Of a stretch of DNA of 64,000 nt, positions 27,546 to 39,600 are shown in pieces. Each line of letters opens with the position of its first letter. Position 1 is the first letter of the stretch. The position numbers were made by a program, and so were the translations under genes. Origin of the DNA: Oryzias latipes (Eukaryota; Chordata; Actinopteri; Beloniformes; Adrianichthyidae); the NCBI RefSeq assembly GCF_002234675.1, contig NC_019866.2:5127307-5191306 (forward strand), in the 5' to 3' direction. Below the pieces are notes generated by a model. It saw nothing but the letters and a program-made list of their open reading frames with translations. It ran no database searches and was not told where the DNA came from.

Positions 27546-28789
27546 ATAAAACGGACAGTGTGAGTGTGAATTACCAGAAGAGAATCGGACATAAGAGTAA
27601 GACAGAGAAATAAAGAACATGGACAGGAAAAATGTCATTGAGAAGAATGAACTATAAGCAAGACTCTCCGTTGTTTTACTCTTTGGTTCTTTGTTTCTGC
27701 TGGTTGATGCTCATCTGACAGAGAGCATGACACACAATGGCAGCCCATGATAATGGACAGTTGATGCAGCTGTGACAATTGTCATATTAAATTGATGTCA
27801 GGACTGTGGCTTAAAGCAAAGATGTCTCCGTTTATTAAACGCCTGCTCCTCCTTGTGTCTACTAACCTCCCCCATTCTGAACACAGACACATTTTACGAT
27901 AAAAGATTGAGCAAAAGCTCATAGTTGAACATGAAAAACGAAAATACGCCTACAGAAAATGTTTACAAATATAGGAAAATGGGAAAGGTTTGACTCAGTG
28001 ATCGGTCTATCGCAACAGTTAGGGTAAATGATGAGAAATATTCATTTAAACTCTGATGGGGCAGTTGACATTCAAGTTTGCAGGCATCTGGCTTTTTCAA
28101 ACAAACCACATGAATTTTTGTATTGATAGAGTTCAGCAAAGCTTTAACTGTTATGACTGAGATGAGGAATGGCTTTTTGTTACTCCACTATTAGATAGTT
28201 TTGATCAGCAAACTAAAACTTTAGCTTAAATTTACTTCATGGACGCAGAGATGACTTTTTTTTTTCCATGGTGGCATGCTCAGAAAGGTTAAAACAGAAT
28301 ATAGAAAAATAACGAAGCAGATTAAACTTTGCTAGTTATGACTGTGCATCAGTGGAGGTGCACTCTTGACTCCAGCCTCTTCCTTCAGCCATTTAATAAG
28401 AGGCTGAGAAAACTCGTTCCAGCACTTGTACACGCACCCTAACACAAAGATCATAAACAAACCCAGGAGTTTCTAAACAGTCACTGCAAAACTGTGCAGA
28501 CCAGTGATGAACATGCTTTTTCTTTACAGAATTTCCTTTGAAGCACATCAATCTTTCTGGTATACCGTTAAGAAAGAAGGAAAAAGGTTTTTGGCAGATG
28601 AACCACTGAGGATCTTACACACAATTTAGTTTATTAAAAGTGCATGGAATAGAAAAAAAAAACACCCGTTTCACATTTGCAGTTAATTTTCAAGCTGAAG
28701 TTGCCTGGGAGTAGTTGATCCATGGGAAAACAGGGTTCGTTTCCCAGGGGACGCAATGAGCCTTATCCAGTGTGGTTCTTTGGGTGCGA

Positions 28790-28985
28790 CCCTTCACGTT
28801 ACTGCCCAACTATGTAGCCACAAGGGGGCTCGGGTCTGGATCCCCTTTTGCCAGTCCCCAACCCGGATAACATATCAGGTTGTGTCAGGAATGTAAAACT
28901 CTGCCAAACCAAATGTGCAGATCAAAGAAAGCTGATTCGCTGTGGCGACTCCTGACAGAATGTGCCGAAGGTGAACAACAACATT
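28790..28985 (+). mobile_element. SINE copy, diverged
   Basis: Shares the 'gattcgctgtggcgactcct' tail and 'ccggataacatatcaggttg' body with the SINE at 15444. The tRNA-like head is hard to recognise. Confidence 0.65.
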
Positions 28986-29021
28986 TCAAGCTAAAAGCAG
29001 CACTTATGAACAAATTCTTAT

Positions 29022-29710
29022 AGATCCACTCCGATCATCTGTTGTGAAAGTATTCCCAGTTGTCTATTCATAAGGTTTTTCAGTTTTAGCCAAAATTCTG
29101 TGTAATTTTCTTGGACAGTTTCTACAGAGCAGCAGGAGTTCATTAGGAATTCACCTCAGAGCTGTGGGCAGGAGCGTTGGCACAGAGCTAACCTGCCTCC
29201 CTTCCCCTCCCCATTGCTGAAAGCTCTCAGTTTACACCAGGGGTGTCAGAATCCAAGCCTTAAGGGCCGTTGTCCAACATGTTTTCCAACCAACCTGCCA
29301 TTAAAGCTCCTTATCGTCTAGACACACCTGATCCAGGTGATCTGCAGCAGATGAAGCTGGATTTCTTGAAAACCTGAAGTTTGACTCCCCTGGTTTACAC
29401 ACTGTCCCACTATCTTACAGCCCCCCCCCCCCCCCCCCCCCCGGCCTAACATTACCAGCGCAACAAAAATGGCAAGCAATATTGGAGCTAGGACAAGGAA
29501 AACGAAGATGTATAAAGATCCGTTGAAGGTCCTACATCGCATCTACAATATTTTTCAAACAACATTTTTTTGTCTGCTCCTGATTCATGATTTGAACAAA
29601 GAAATACTCAGAAATGCAATTTTGAGCTTGATTTTCTGTATCATGAGAAAAATGCCATTAGAACATGTTAAAAACACCAAAAACACCATTGTCATTGAAG
29701 TGGGTCTTTA
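29022..29710 (+). mobile_element. TTAA-type MITE (family A) carrying a hAT insertion
   Basis: Starts 'agatccactccgatcatctg' and ends 'cattgaagtgggtctttaa'. Internally it carries a hAT-type MITE (29238-29392) and a run of 22 C (29421-29442). Part of the peptide-like segment is present at about 29469-29545, but its frame is disturbed. Confidence 0.85.
29238..29392. mobile_element. hAT-type MITE with 8-bp target duplication
   Basis: 155 bp, starting CAGGGGTGTCAGA and ending TTTGACTCCCCTG. Flanked on each side by GTTTACAC (29230-29237, 29393-29400). An 8-bp duplication and CAGGG ends are standard for hAT elements. Confidence 0.92.
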
Positions 29711-30459
29711 ATCACACAACAGGCACCTTTAAATGAACTGGCTCACAGATGAGGTTTTCTCTTTGTGAACTCCACTGCAAATTTTCCATTTAAAAACTAG
29801 GATGTCATGACACAGATACAGACACATGAAAAGGGATTTTAGAAAAAAAAGCTCCTGACAGCTCAAATTTTACTTATACAATTCTTGTCAGTTGAGGATC
29901 GAGAGAAACTTCAAAGAAACCTGAGTCAGAAAGACAGACACACCTAATGAAGCATCACTGTGATTGACAGTTTGCTCCAGCATGCACCAGCTTTTGCTGA
30001 GGTACACTCCTTTCATGCTGGCTGCAGTTGGAGAGGAAGAGCAGATGGACAGATTCGACAGATTCGCTGTACATGAAAGGTGGAGCAAACAAAGTCAGAT
30101 GTTGTCGTTCAATGACAGAGTTTACATCGACTCAGTTCACCAAGTATGCAAGATTGGGAAAAAAAGGGGGGTTGGGTTGGGTTTTGTCAGATATCTGTGA
30201 TAAGGAGAGGTCCTAAAAACCTTCAAAAGGTTAAGAAAAACTTTATCTCATGGCTTCTTTGAGCTCCTAGATGGCTTTAATCTTTAGACAGCTACTTGGT
30301 CCATCCATCCATCCATTATCTTCCACATATCGATGACAAGGTCACAAGGCCAAAACAGAGACGAAACCTTCCTTTTCCCGTAACTTTCAGCTTCAGATCA
30401 GTTGAGAATTGTCTTTTTTTTAAAATAGATACAATCCTTCTGTGGAGTCCTGGGTTTCC

Positions 30460-30832
30460 ACAAACTTCTCACAACCCCAAACTAACACCATCGATGCAAC
30501 TAAAATTACAAGCAATAGTGGAGCTACCCAGCTATAGAGTTTTGAGCCAGATGCCAGCTCGGATGAGGAAGACACAGATGAAGATCTATTTGTCAACAAG
30601 TGGATGCATCAGACTGGACCGGAGCAGGGAGCTTGTAGCACTGTAGCACCCATGTCGTCGCTACAAACAACCTTTTTTCATCTGCTCCTGATTCACAATA
30701 ACTTCAAAAAAGAACTGCTTGGAAGTGCAATTTTGTGCTTTATTTTCTTTATATACGTCATCAATGCATGAGGAAAATGCCACAAGAACATGTTAAAACA
30801 CTTTTTTTTTCTATTGGAGTGGATCTTTAAGT
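30460..30832 (+). mobile_element. TTAA-type MITE (family A), 5'-truncated
   Basis: Contains 'caagcaatagtggagctacc', 'agctcggatgaggaagacac', 'atgaggaaaatgccacaaga' and a right end 'attggagtggatctttaa', all in the family order. Confidence 0.75.
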
Positions 30833-31942
30833 TTATAATATTTCAAATTTACAATTTGAATTTTCAATTTCAAGTTTAATGCTTTATTTATTTATTTTGA
30901 CAGTATGGTTTTTCTTTAACTTAAAGATGATGCTGATTTGACTCCAAAACTATGCTACTTCAGTTCAACTGCTAAATTTCCAGTTTGATTGTTTGGTCTG
31001 TACTCAAAAACTCTCAGCCCTGAGCGTTTGAACACATATTGACCTCAAATTTGTGCTTTTTGCTTCAGCTTTTGCTTTACTACAAAGACACCAGCACAGC
31101 CCCAATCTACCTTTATCACTACCCTTTTTCCCTGTAATAATTAAAAAATTAGAATCTTTTTTGCACACTTTTTATAATAGTTTAAACAAAAAAGCCATAC
31201 GTATTTATGAAAACTGTCTGTCTTTGAACATTTTCAATGCATAGTAAACTGTTTTTGTAATATTTATTTTGTAATACATGTACCATCCCCTGGCATTCTT
31301 ATTGCTATGACTATTGTTCTTATCATACATATTTGTTCTATTTGTTTTGAATAATAAAGTTAAAAAAAAAACCTTTATCACTTCCCCTCGCTCCACTCTG
31401 TAACAGACATCCATCCTATATTGAAGCAGTTTAACCTCAAAGGGGCCATTTTCCTATGGAAGCACGAAGTGCCAGACAGTTTTTTATTCAAAAATCCTTT
31501 TGCGAGTTCATAAAGGCACTCAAAGGCTCACACAGATCAATAACACCAGGGCTGAACTTTATGCCATAGGCAACATATTCATATCAATTACATTCCTCAT
31601 GCTTCAAATGCCACAAGTCTGCATCACCTTCATGTTGACTGGAGAGTAAAAACCTGAGCCGTGAAGCTTGACTGCGCATTAAAAATTCATCTGCTTCACG
31701 CTATTTTCACACATTCTGGCAAATGGCTAATTAATATATGCGACACCAATACATGAAATGTTCCTACATTTTAATTTGCTGCCTCCTGTTTTAGAGACGC
31801 ACTATGATACATCACTGTGTTACATCAGTCACACAGTTTACTGGAATGAGGCCCCCGCTAATTAAAGCTAGAAGTTTTACCCATTGAAAGCAACAGGTAA
31901 AACTGCAGAGAAAGCAGACAAATCCACATGGGAAGGTTCTTA

Positions 31943-32782
31943 AGGCCTGTACACACCGGGACGAATTTCGCGCGCGATATTCGCCGACGTTTAACGCCTC
32001 GTGACTAAACAAAGGGCACCAATGTGAGTGTGCACACCTACGCGAAAAACGCCACGCGTAAAAGCGTCATTTTAAAAAAAACGCCTCGGGTTCGTTTTTT
32101 TGGTTTGACGCGCTGCGTCAAAAACTATACGACCAATGAGAATGGCGCTTTTGCACACGTGTCTGGAGCTTCTGAAGTTACAGTAAAACGCAACTTGGGG
32201 GCGCTCAAACACAAAACTGTCTTGCTGAGCACACATACGTCACGGCGAAGAAGATAGACGACAAGTAGCGTCTACACTGCCGCGAAGAAATAAGACGTAG
32301 AAGATGCACTCACTGACGGACATTATAAAATATCCCAGAAAACGCTCATGATACATTTTCAGCTCTTGTAACAGTCGATAAAACTCCCCATGTTCTTCTC
32401 TTCTCGTAACTATGGGATGTACCAAAAATCGACGTCTTTTCCGGCGTCTTTCATCATTCAACAGAACAATAATTTCTTCATCGCTGGAACTGGAGCTGGA
32501 GCTACTGGTGCTGGAAATATTCATGTTTTCTTTGTTTGAATCTGACAAGCGCGTAAATACTTGCTCTCTTCTTCTGAAGAAAAGCGACTTTAAGAAGCGT
32601 AAAGTATCGCAGCGCCACCTTGTGTATAGGGGTTATTTCTGATTTACATTAAGCGCCATCTAATGTCAGGGAATGAAATTGCATGTTCGCTCGGCTCATC
32701 GTCAGCGAAAATCGCCTGGGTGTGAACACAAAAAACGTGGCGAAAAACGCTGGCGAATATTCGTCCCGGTGTGTACGGGCCT
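31943..32782. mobile_element. PIF/Harbinger element, internally deleted
   Basis: About 23-bp terminal repeats (AGGCCTGTACACACCGGGAC on the left, one mismatch to the right end) are flanked by TTA on both sides (31940-31942, 32783-32785), the standard Harbinger target duplication. Minus-strand frame 32548-32240 starts MSDSNKENMN, has a Ser run, DEEIIVLLNDERRRKRRRF, then VHPIVTRREEHGEFYRLLQE and ERFLGYFIMS. That is the N-terminus of a Harbinger transposase; the catalytic part is missing. Confidence 0.88.
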
Positions 32783-32908
32783 TTACCTGAGAGAAAGTAT
32801 ATGCAGTATCCATTCACAGTACAGGTGTCCTGCTGTTAGAGCACACCTGATTCGGGTAACTGCCATAGGTGAGGCAGAAGTGTCTGGAATACTGGAATGA
32901 GACACTCC

Positions 32909-33290
32909 AGGGGGTATTCAAGAAGGCCCGTTTAGACCATCCTGACGTTAACCCTGAACTCTGGCTGAAATCCGCCTGAACTTGCTTGCTCTGGGTATGT
33001 GGGTTCCAAAACACTGGATATGAGTTAGCGTATTTACGCTCGACTTGGTAACCCTGGGTTAAAGCGCGTGCACGGCAAGTACATACAGGCATTCTCAATG
33101 GATCGCCGATTTCTGGAGTCACCATGGAAACGCGTGGAGAAAAAAAAGAGAGCGCTATACTCCAGTGAGACGGAGTCGGAGATTTTAATGAAGGCATGTG
33201 AAGATTATACGTCCATCAAAAAAGTAATACGGCTGCATCACAAGAAAGAGTTTCTGCTTGGAGAAAAAGAACAGACAAAGTAAACGCACG
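32909..33290 (+). mobile_element. Second Harbinger-like fragment with short ORF
   Basis: Begins 'ggggtattcaagaaggcccg' and 'ccctgaactctggctgaaat', wording seen at ends of fish Harbinger-type elements. The 71-codon frame 33068-33283 (KKKRALYSSETESEILMKAC...) resembles the start of a Myb/SANT-like domain of the kind carried by these elements' second ORF, but the match is weak. The right end is not found. Confidence 0.4.
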
Positions 33291-34094
33291 AGTTTCTATT
33301 TCATTTCTATTTTCATTGTGACACATGTATATATATCCAACTTAAATGAATTAAATCAATTGGTAACAAGTAATTGAGTTAAATTTATTCAACCTAATGT
33401 CTTACGTCTATCCAACTCAATAATTGTTTATACGACTTTTTTTCCATCTTAATTTATTGTTCTTCTTGAGCTCTCTTATGTCTAAATTTGAGCCAACATA
33501 TTTACCATGTTAAAAACTAAAAGTTAAACTATTTAATAAACTTAATATTTAATGGAGTCACTGTATCACGTACTGTCTGTATAAGTGATAATGTTGATTT
33601 ATGATTAAGAGTATTTGAAATGGCATTGTTTACATTACTATATGTGCATGTGTGTGTAATTCCTTGTCTGCTTTTACTTATTTTTTCTATATTCTCAAAT
33701 AAATATGACTAAATATCCAATTTGATATATCTATGTATAGATCCATATTCTTTCGTCTCTGCTCTTTTTTAGTTTATCTTGATTGCTTTAAATAAAGCAA
33801 TTTCATTTCCATAGTTTATTAAAATGGAAACGCAAATGATGCAAATAAAACCAAGAGAATACCGAGCCAAGACTATCAGATACTGACATGAGTGTGAATA
33901 AATTAAATATGGTTTTAAATGGCGTCACCCTGTCCCACTTTTACCTTTTATTTTTATGGTTAACAATAACAAATATAAAGAAAGCTTTAATTATCCGTCG
34001 CTTTGCAGTAAACGTAAAGCCATTTGCACCTATCAGCGTTTAACCATCTTATTAAAAAAATCAGATTGATCTTTCCTACCTGTTTACCCTTTAA

Positions 34095-34359
34095 CAGGCA
34101 GAGGACGCCACCTGTCCGCGCGGACACTTCTGCAGTCTGTGATTGATTAAACCACGTGCGTGGCTGGCACGGGGGAGGGGGGGGGGGAGGGGGGAGGGGG
34201 GGTTACGAGAGCGCGCAACAGGTCAGGCCAGCTGCTCTGGAGCGCGTTCACGCAGCAGGTCAGGTCTGGAGATGTCGGCGCCGTCTCCGCGTTCCAAGCC
34301 TGGGATCCAAAATTATTCCGTCTCCTTACGGGAGCCGACTATGAGGACAAAATGTTTAG
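34095..34359 (+). promoter_or_regulatory. tmem98: GC-rich promoter and probable non-coding exon 1 of tmem98
   Basis: This is the only strongly GC/CpG-rich block near the gene. It has a 12-bp palindrome GTCCGCGCGGAC at 34114-34125, an E-box CACGTG at 34153-34158, and a G-rich run at 34171-34202 that could form a G-quadruplex. It ends in a good donor (TTTAG then GTAAGT at 34360). Splicing from 34359 to the acceptor before 36588 would place the leader directly upstream of the tmem98 ATG. The transcription start is not visible, so the exon's left edge is unknown. ATGs at 34143, 34156 and 34160 would be upstream ORFs if transcription starts left of them. The role is inferred from position and composition. 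Confidence 0.6.
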
Positions 34360-34866
34360 GTAAGTTGCCGGAAAGTAAACTTTACTCACATTTTAGTTTT
34401 GTTAAAAGTTGTTTTGAAAAGTTGGTCTTTGAGTTGTTGATTTTTTTAGACAAACTTGGAAAATATGCTTTCTTTGTTCTCCTGCCCAGGAAGAGAAAAA
34501 GCAAATTAGAAATAAAAAATATTTTCCAAAAGTTATTGTTGAACATTACTTAAGATATAGCCTATATGAAAATAAAATAAACAATTTCTTTAGTCATGTT
34601 ATGGTGTAGTACTTTTATTCCAGCTTAAGGTTCACTTCTGGGCATTTGCAACGTGTCCTTCATTTTTTGAAACTAAAGGGATGGCAAAGCAACACAGTGG
34701 GTCTTAGACTGATAAAATATTCAAAGGGCACTTTATTTTTACAATTTAATCAGAGTTTTGTATTTTACATAAGTTGTAAAAGTAGAAAATGAAAGTTATA
34801 TGTAATAAAGAAAAAAGCCCCTTGTCCAGTTTCATTTGCAACTTGACCTGAATCTATTAATTTGGA

Positions 34867-34891
34867 ATACATATATATATATATACATACA

Positions 34892-34923
<32 letters not shown>

Positions 34924-34927
34924 CACA
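34867..34927. repeat. (ATAC)n microsatellite
   Basis: ATATAT run followed by about ten ATAC units, then ACACAC, in tmem98 intron 1. Confidence 0.95.
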
Positions 34928-35934
34928 CACTGCTGGTTTTTAAGATTTATGACATAATTAAAACAGAACAGAAGTGAAACTTGCATCATTTTAATTAGTT
35001 GAGGCGAAGAGCTAATATTTATCTAATGTAAAAGCTGCAAAATATGGCATTGAAGGAAAATTGATCCACCAATATTATGTTTGTAAATTCGTGTTAGTTT
35101 TGACTGATTGTTTTTTTAAACTCTGACGTATCCATGAGACGTCCTTTCATCTCAAAGTTGCAGCTGGAAAAATATGTGATCATTTGGAAAACTTAATTCC
35201 ATTTTAAGTAATATATATCAAAATAAACAGATGTGTTTTTGTTCTGTTACATTAAGTTGAATAAAAACCTACACATGTGAAGCTGCAGTTTTGCTCATTA
35301 TCAGTTAAGACACGGGGTAAAATGTGTGCCGATGTTTCTGCACGCTAATCTGCTTTTGACACCTTGTTTATGTTCGCCTTTTAGCAGGAGGCATCGCAGA
35401 TTTTAGGAAACCCGCGGCCTGGGAAAGGAAAAAAAAATGAGACAGAAAGGCTCACAGGCAGGAGAAAGCTGTGTGTGATACAGCGAGTGTAGCCCAGATT
35501 TAATCAGATTAAAGAATTACGACATTCCATGACTGAATTATGCATGTTCATCCAGGCAAAAATGAAGGTTTATCATGCTGTGATGCTGAAAGTTTCGCTT
35601 TGGTAAATTTGTGTTTAAAGTGTGAGCCTGTTTTGTAAGGGCTTTTCTTATTTATAGCATGATTACACTGTTAACAAGTTTTAGACACACACTCACCTGT
35701 GAGCAGGTGTGGCAAGATGGGTTAATGAGTGACCAGCGTGGGCAGAGGGCAGCCAAATGGAACAGTTTGAGACAGAAGCTATATGGCGCACAAATTAAAC
35801 AGCACACGTCTTCAGCATTTGGCACAAACAGGCCAGGATTGGCTTCCATCTCTGTTGAGGTCCAGTGTGCTAAAGATGTGGAAAGAATTTATTCATAATA
35901 ATCAGTAACCTGTAAACTTACATAAGTAAAAACA

Positions 35935-36470
35935 AAAAACGAATGGCCAAAAATTTGCATTTTATTCGCCTTTTGTGGGCACAAGTTAGGATTTGATTTG
36001 TCCAAAGTAGTATTTTGTTCAGACTGATTAGAATTTTGAACACATTAGTTTGTGCACACAGATTGGTATTTTGTTCACACAAGTTGGCATTTTATTTGCA
36101 ATCTGTGGGGGAAAAAATAGTGCTTTGTGGACAGGAATGTGCATTTTATGCACACATGTAATATTTTAGCATCTTCAACTCCTACTACCAACTTGTGGCC
36201 ACAAAATGCTAGTTTGTGTGCACTTAATGCTAATTTGAGCCCACAAAATGAAAATTTGTGGGCACCAAAGGCTTATTTACGCACTCAAATTACCATTTTG
36301 TGCACACAGTATTTTGTGTGTATAAATTAGCATTTATACACACAAATAAGTATTTTAGCATCTTCAAATATATTACTGATTTCGGACCACAATTTACTAA
36401 TTTGTGAGCACAACATGCTTATTTCTGCCCCTATATTATTAATTTAAGGGAACATTTGTTTTTGTTTTTA
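35935..36470. repeat. Degenerate tandem repeat of TTTGTG..CACA units
   Basis: More than fifteen irregular units of about 25-35 bp alternate TTTGTGnnCACAAA-like palindromic cores with (T)TAG(C/T)ATTT spacers. The phrase 'attttagcatcttcaa' occurs twice, near 36163 and 36352. It ends about 120 bp before tmem98 exon 2. Confidence 0.75.
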
Positions 36471-36587
36471 TTAAATGTCAGGTCTAGTGCTCAGTGCAGA
36501 AGTTTATTTTGCTACAAAAACGTCCTAAAATGTGGAGATCACTTGACTTTCTGTAATTAAAGCTAACAATTACTGTCTCTTCGACAG

Positions 36588-36678
36588 ATGATCGCCCATC
36601 TCTAATTTGAGCTCGGACAATTGGCCCTTCCAGATTGGACTAATTTCCTCCTAAGGAGTCGCTGCCGTCTGAGTCACC
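36588..36678 (+). other. tmem98: 5' leader part of tmem98 exon 2, with short uORF
   Basis: A pyrimidine-rich acceptor (ctcttcgacag) precedes 36588 and the sequence runs straight into the tmem98 start codon at 36679. Its first three bases are ATG, opening a five-codon upstream ORF (MIAHL, stop at 36603-36605). That uORF could damp translation, but this is inferred from sequence only. Confidence 0.55.
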
Positions 36679-39600
36679 ATGGAAACGGTGGTTATTGTGG
36701 CTATTGGGGTGCTTGCAACCATTTTCCTGGCCTCTTTCGTTGCCCTGGTGGTGGTGTGCCGGCACCGATACTGCCATCCGCACGACCTGCTGCACCACTT
36801 TGACTCCAAGTCAGTGAATGAAAGCCTCTAAAAATCAATCCTCTGATCATAAAAGTTACACCTGTTTTATTTTTTGTTTGCAAATGGTTGGCAAAGGGTA
36901 CAGGCCATTTGACTGTATGTGAGAACTGGACTGAGTGAGTGTGACGTCTCCCATAGAAAAGGATTCACTTCTGGCTTCAACCAAATGAGGTCAATTCTTC
37001 TTCTTTCTCTTTCGGCTTTTCCCATCAGGGGTCGCCACAGCGAATCATCGTTTTCCACCTCACTCTATCATGGACATCTTCTACCCTAACATTAGCCAAC
37101 TTCAATTAATCTAATTCCGTTTTTCATGATACAGATGTCGCCATGTTGAAACCAGAAATCTTGAGTGAGCAGCGATTGGGCTAAGTCTGTCTGAGTTGAT
37201 GTTTCTATGGCAACCAGTTTAGCCAATCAGGTCTGAGCTTACAGGTAGTCCACACCCCTACCACTTGAAAGCGGATTCCTCGAAATCTCTCAATCGAACG
37301 TTCAACATAAGACCAGATACTTTTATTAAAGCATCTGATTGGTCAGTTTAAAATTTGAATAATTTGCACTACAGAAAAATTATCATGTAAAATTAATTAA
37401 GATTACAAGAACATGTAAAAAAAAAAGGTTGCAGAGCAAGAATGGTTATTCCTACAAATAGATTGAGTAATAGCTGTTTATTTCTCTATAGAAGTTTATG
37501 GGATTTTGGCTTCTTGGAGCCAGTGGGTACTTCCTGTTAGGGAGCAGGGTGCACTCAGTCTAACTCTCACATATAGTCAATGGTTCAAGCCTGTATCATG
37601 ACATCAGTAAAGAATTTCATATTTCCCAAAACAGGTCCTCAGATCATCTGTACATCTTGTTTCTGTAAAGCGGCACATAATTTAACCAAGCATTTTATCT
37701 TCAAGCCTCTAGAGAACTCAGTGAAGAGTGGATTAACTGAATCAGGTCCTCTGATGCTGAAAATAGGAGCAGAAATATTAAATTGGCTTTTTATTTTATA
37801 GATTAATTAAACAGCACAACTTGTACACAAAGCCAGTAAAACCCGTTTTCAGAAAGAGAGAAGGGTTATCATCTGAGACGCTCCAGTAACGTTAAACAGC
37901 AAATAGTCAGAACAACAAAGAAAAAAGTGTGTAAATCAGTGTGTGGGGTGAAAGTTACTACAGGTCAAATATGACTAAAATAATTTAAAAATGTTTAATT
38001 TTTGTCTACTTTTATTTGTCTTCATAAAGAAACATGTGTAAACTGGGAAATAAAAAAAAAGCAGTTTAACCTGCTACTCCTTTGTGAATATATTTATTTA
38101 TCTATTTCCCTTTGAACCTGATACTTTTTTTCCACCCATGGATTTATAGTTTTGTGAATTTTGTCAAAAATGGATTTCTTATCAGTTCATCATGATTGAG
38201 CATCAATTAGATTAATCTTATATTTACCCCTAAACAGTGACAAATATGTCAGAGATTGGTAATGAGAATGATCTCAAACTTGATATGTATAGTTTATCAA
38301 CTCAAACATCATTGTTGTATTGTGGCAAAAGGAGAGTCATTTGTTAAGACACTGGTTAACCACAGAAGACACGTTTCTTTTATTTGAAGCACCTCTAATC
38401 CCTACCTGCTCCCTTATAGCTGGTGACTTTTCATTTCTTCCTTTGTCTTGGTGCAGACCCACTCTGGATTTGATTGGAGCCATGGAGACGCAGAGCGAGC
38501 CATCAGAGATGGAGCTGGATGATGTGGTCATCACCAATCCTCACATTGAAGCCATCCTGGAGAACGAGGACTGGATAGAGGACGCTTCGTATGTCCGTCC
38601 TGCTGGCATGTTAGACTGAAAACTGTCATGGCTTCTTCAGTTTTACGGTTGTTAAACGTGTACTTTCAATTTGCCTCCAACAGGGGCTTGGTGTCTCACT
38701 GTATCTCCATCCTGAAGGTACCAGCTGGGAAGACTCCTCAATGAGTGTTCTCCAACTGCTTCCCAACCATCTAATCACTCTTACTTTTGTTCACATGTAA
38801 TTTTGTTAAATGCTCTTCAAACAGATCTGCCACACTTTGACAGAGAAGTTGGTTGCCATGACGATGGGCTCAGGGGCTAAAGTCAAAGCACCAGCCAGCT
38901 TGAATGACATTATATCTGTGGCTAAGCGCATTGGCCCAAGGTAAAAAAGAAAAGTAGAAGAATAAAAAGGTAGACATGTATAATAAACACACCTCACTTC
39001 ATCTGATATGGACTCCTACATTTTTTTTCACAGAGTGGACGATGTGGTCAGATCCATGTACCCTCCGCTGGATCCAATACTCCTGGATGCCAGGTAACCA
39101 TTTAGAGAACACATGGTCCTGTACTAAACTGTTGCTGGGAAAAAGTGGTCCAAAATATGAAAACGTACAGTGCAAAATGAGTAAATATAAGACTGCTTCA
39201 TGTATTTGTACTTTTTCATCCATGATAATATAAACTTGCTTCTTCCCACTCCTTTTCAAGAAATAAATCAAGCTTTGCTCACTATATTTAATTAAGCAAA
39301 AGTGATTTAAGGGTCTTTTTTTGTTTTATTTTCTGTTTTTAATATATGAATTTCATCATTTCTGTTATGAGTTTGATAAATCTGTGTACATTCTTTATTG
39401 CTTTGATTACAATGCTTGAAATAAATCAAAACAAATCAAATAATCGTATGTAAAGAAGGATCAAGGTAAGTTTTGTTTTCATGAGCAGCAGGCTCAAAAA
39501 ATGACCCAAAACTTTTTTTTGATTTTTTTTAAAACGTCAGGATAAAAGTTGATGAAATAAATTGATACTTTGTGCGATGTTGTTGTGGTTGTTGACATTG

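Noticed and set aside
34143..34553. 136-codon Gly/Arg-rich plus frame
   Set aside because: It is read through the GC-rich tmem98 promoter and leader and crosses the exon 1 donor; low-complexity Gly/Arg is expected from the G-run.
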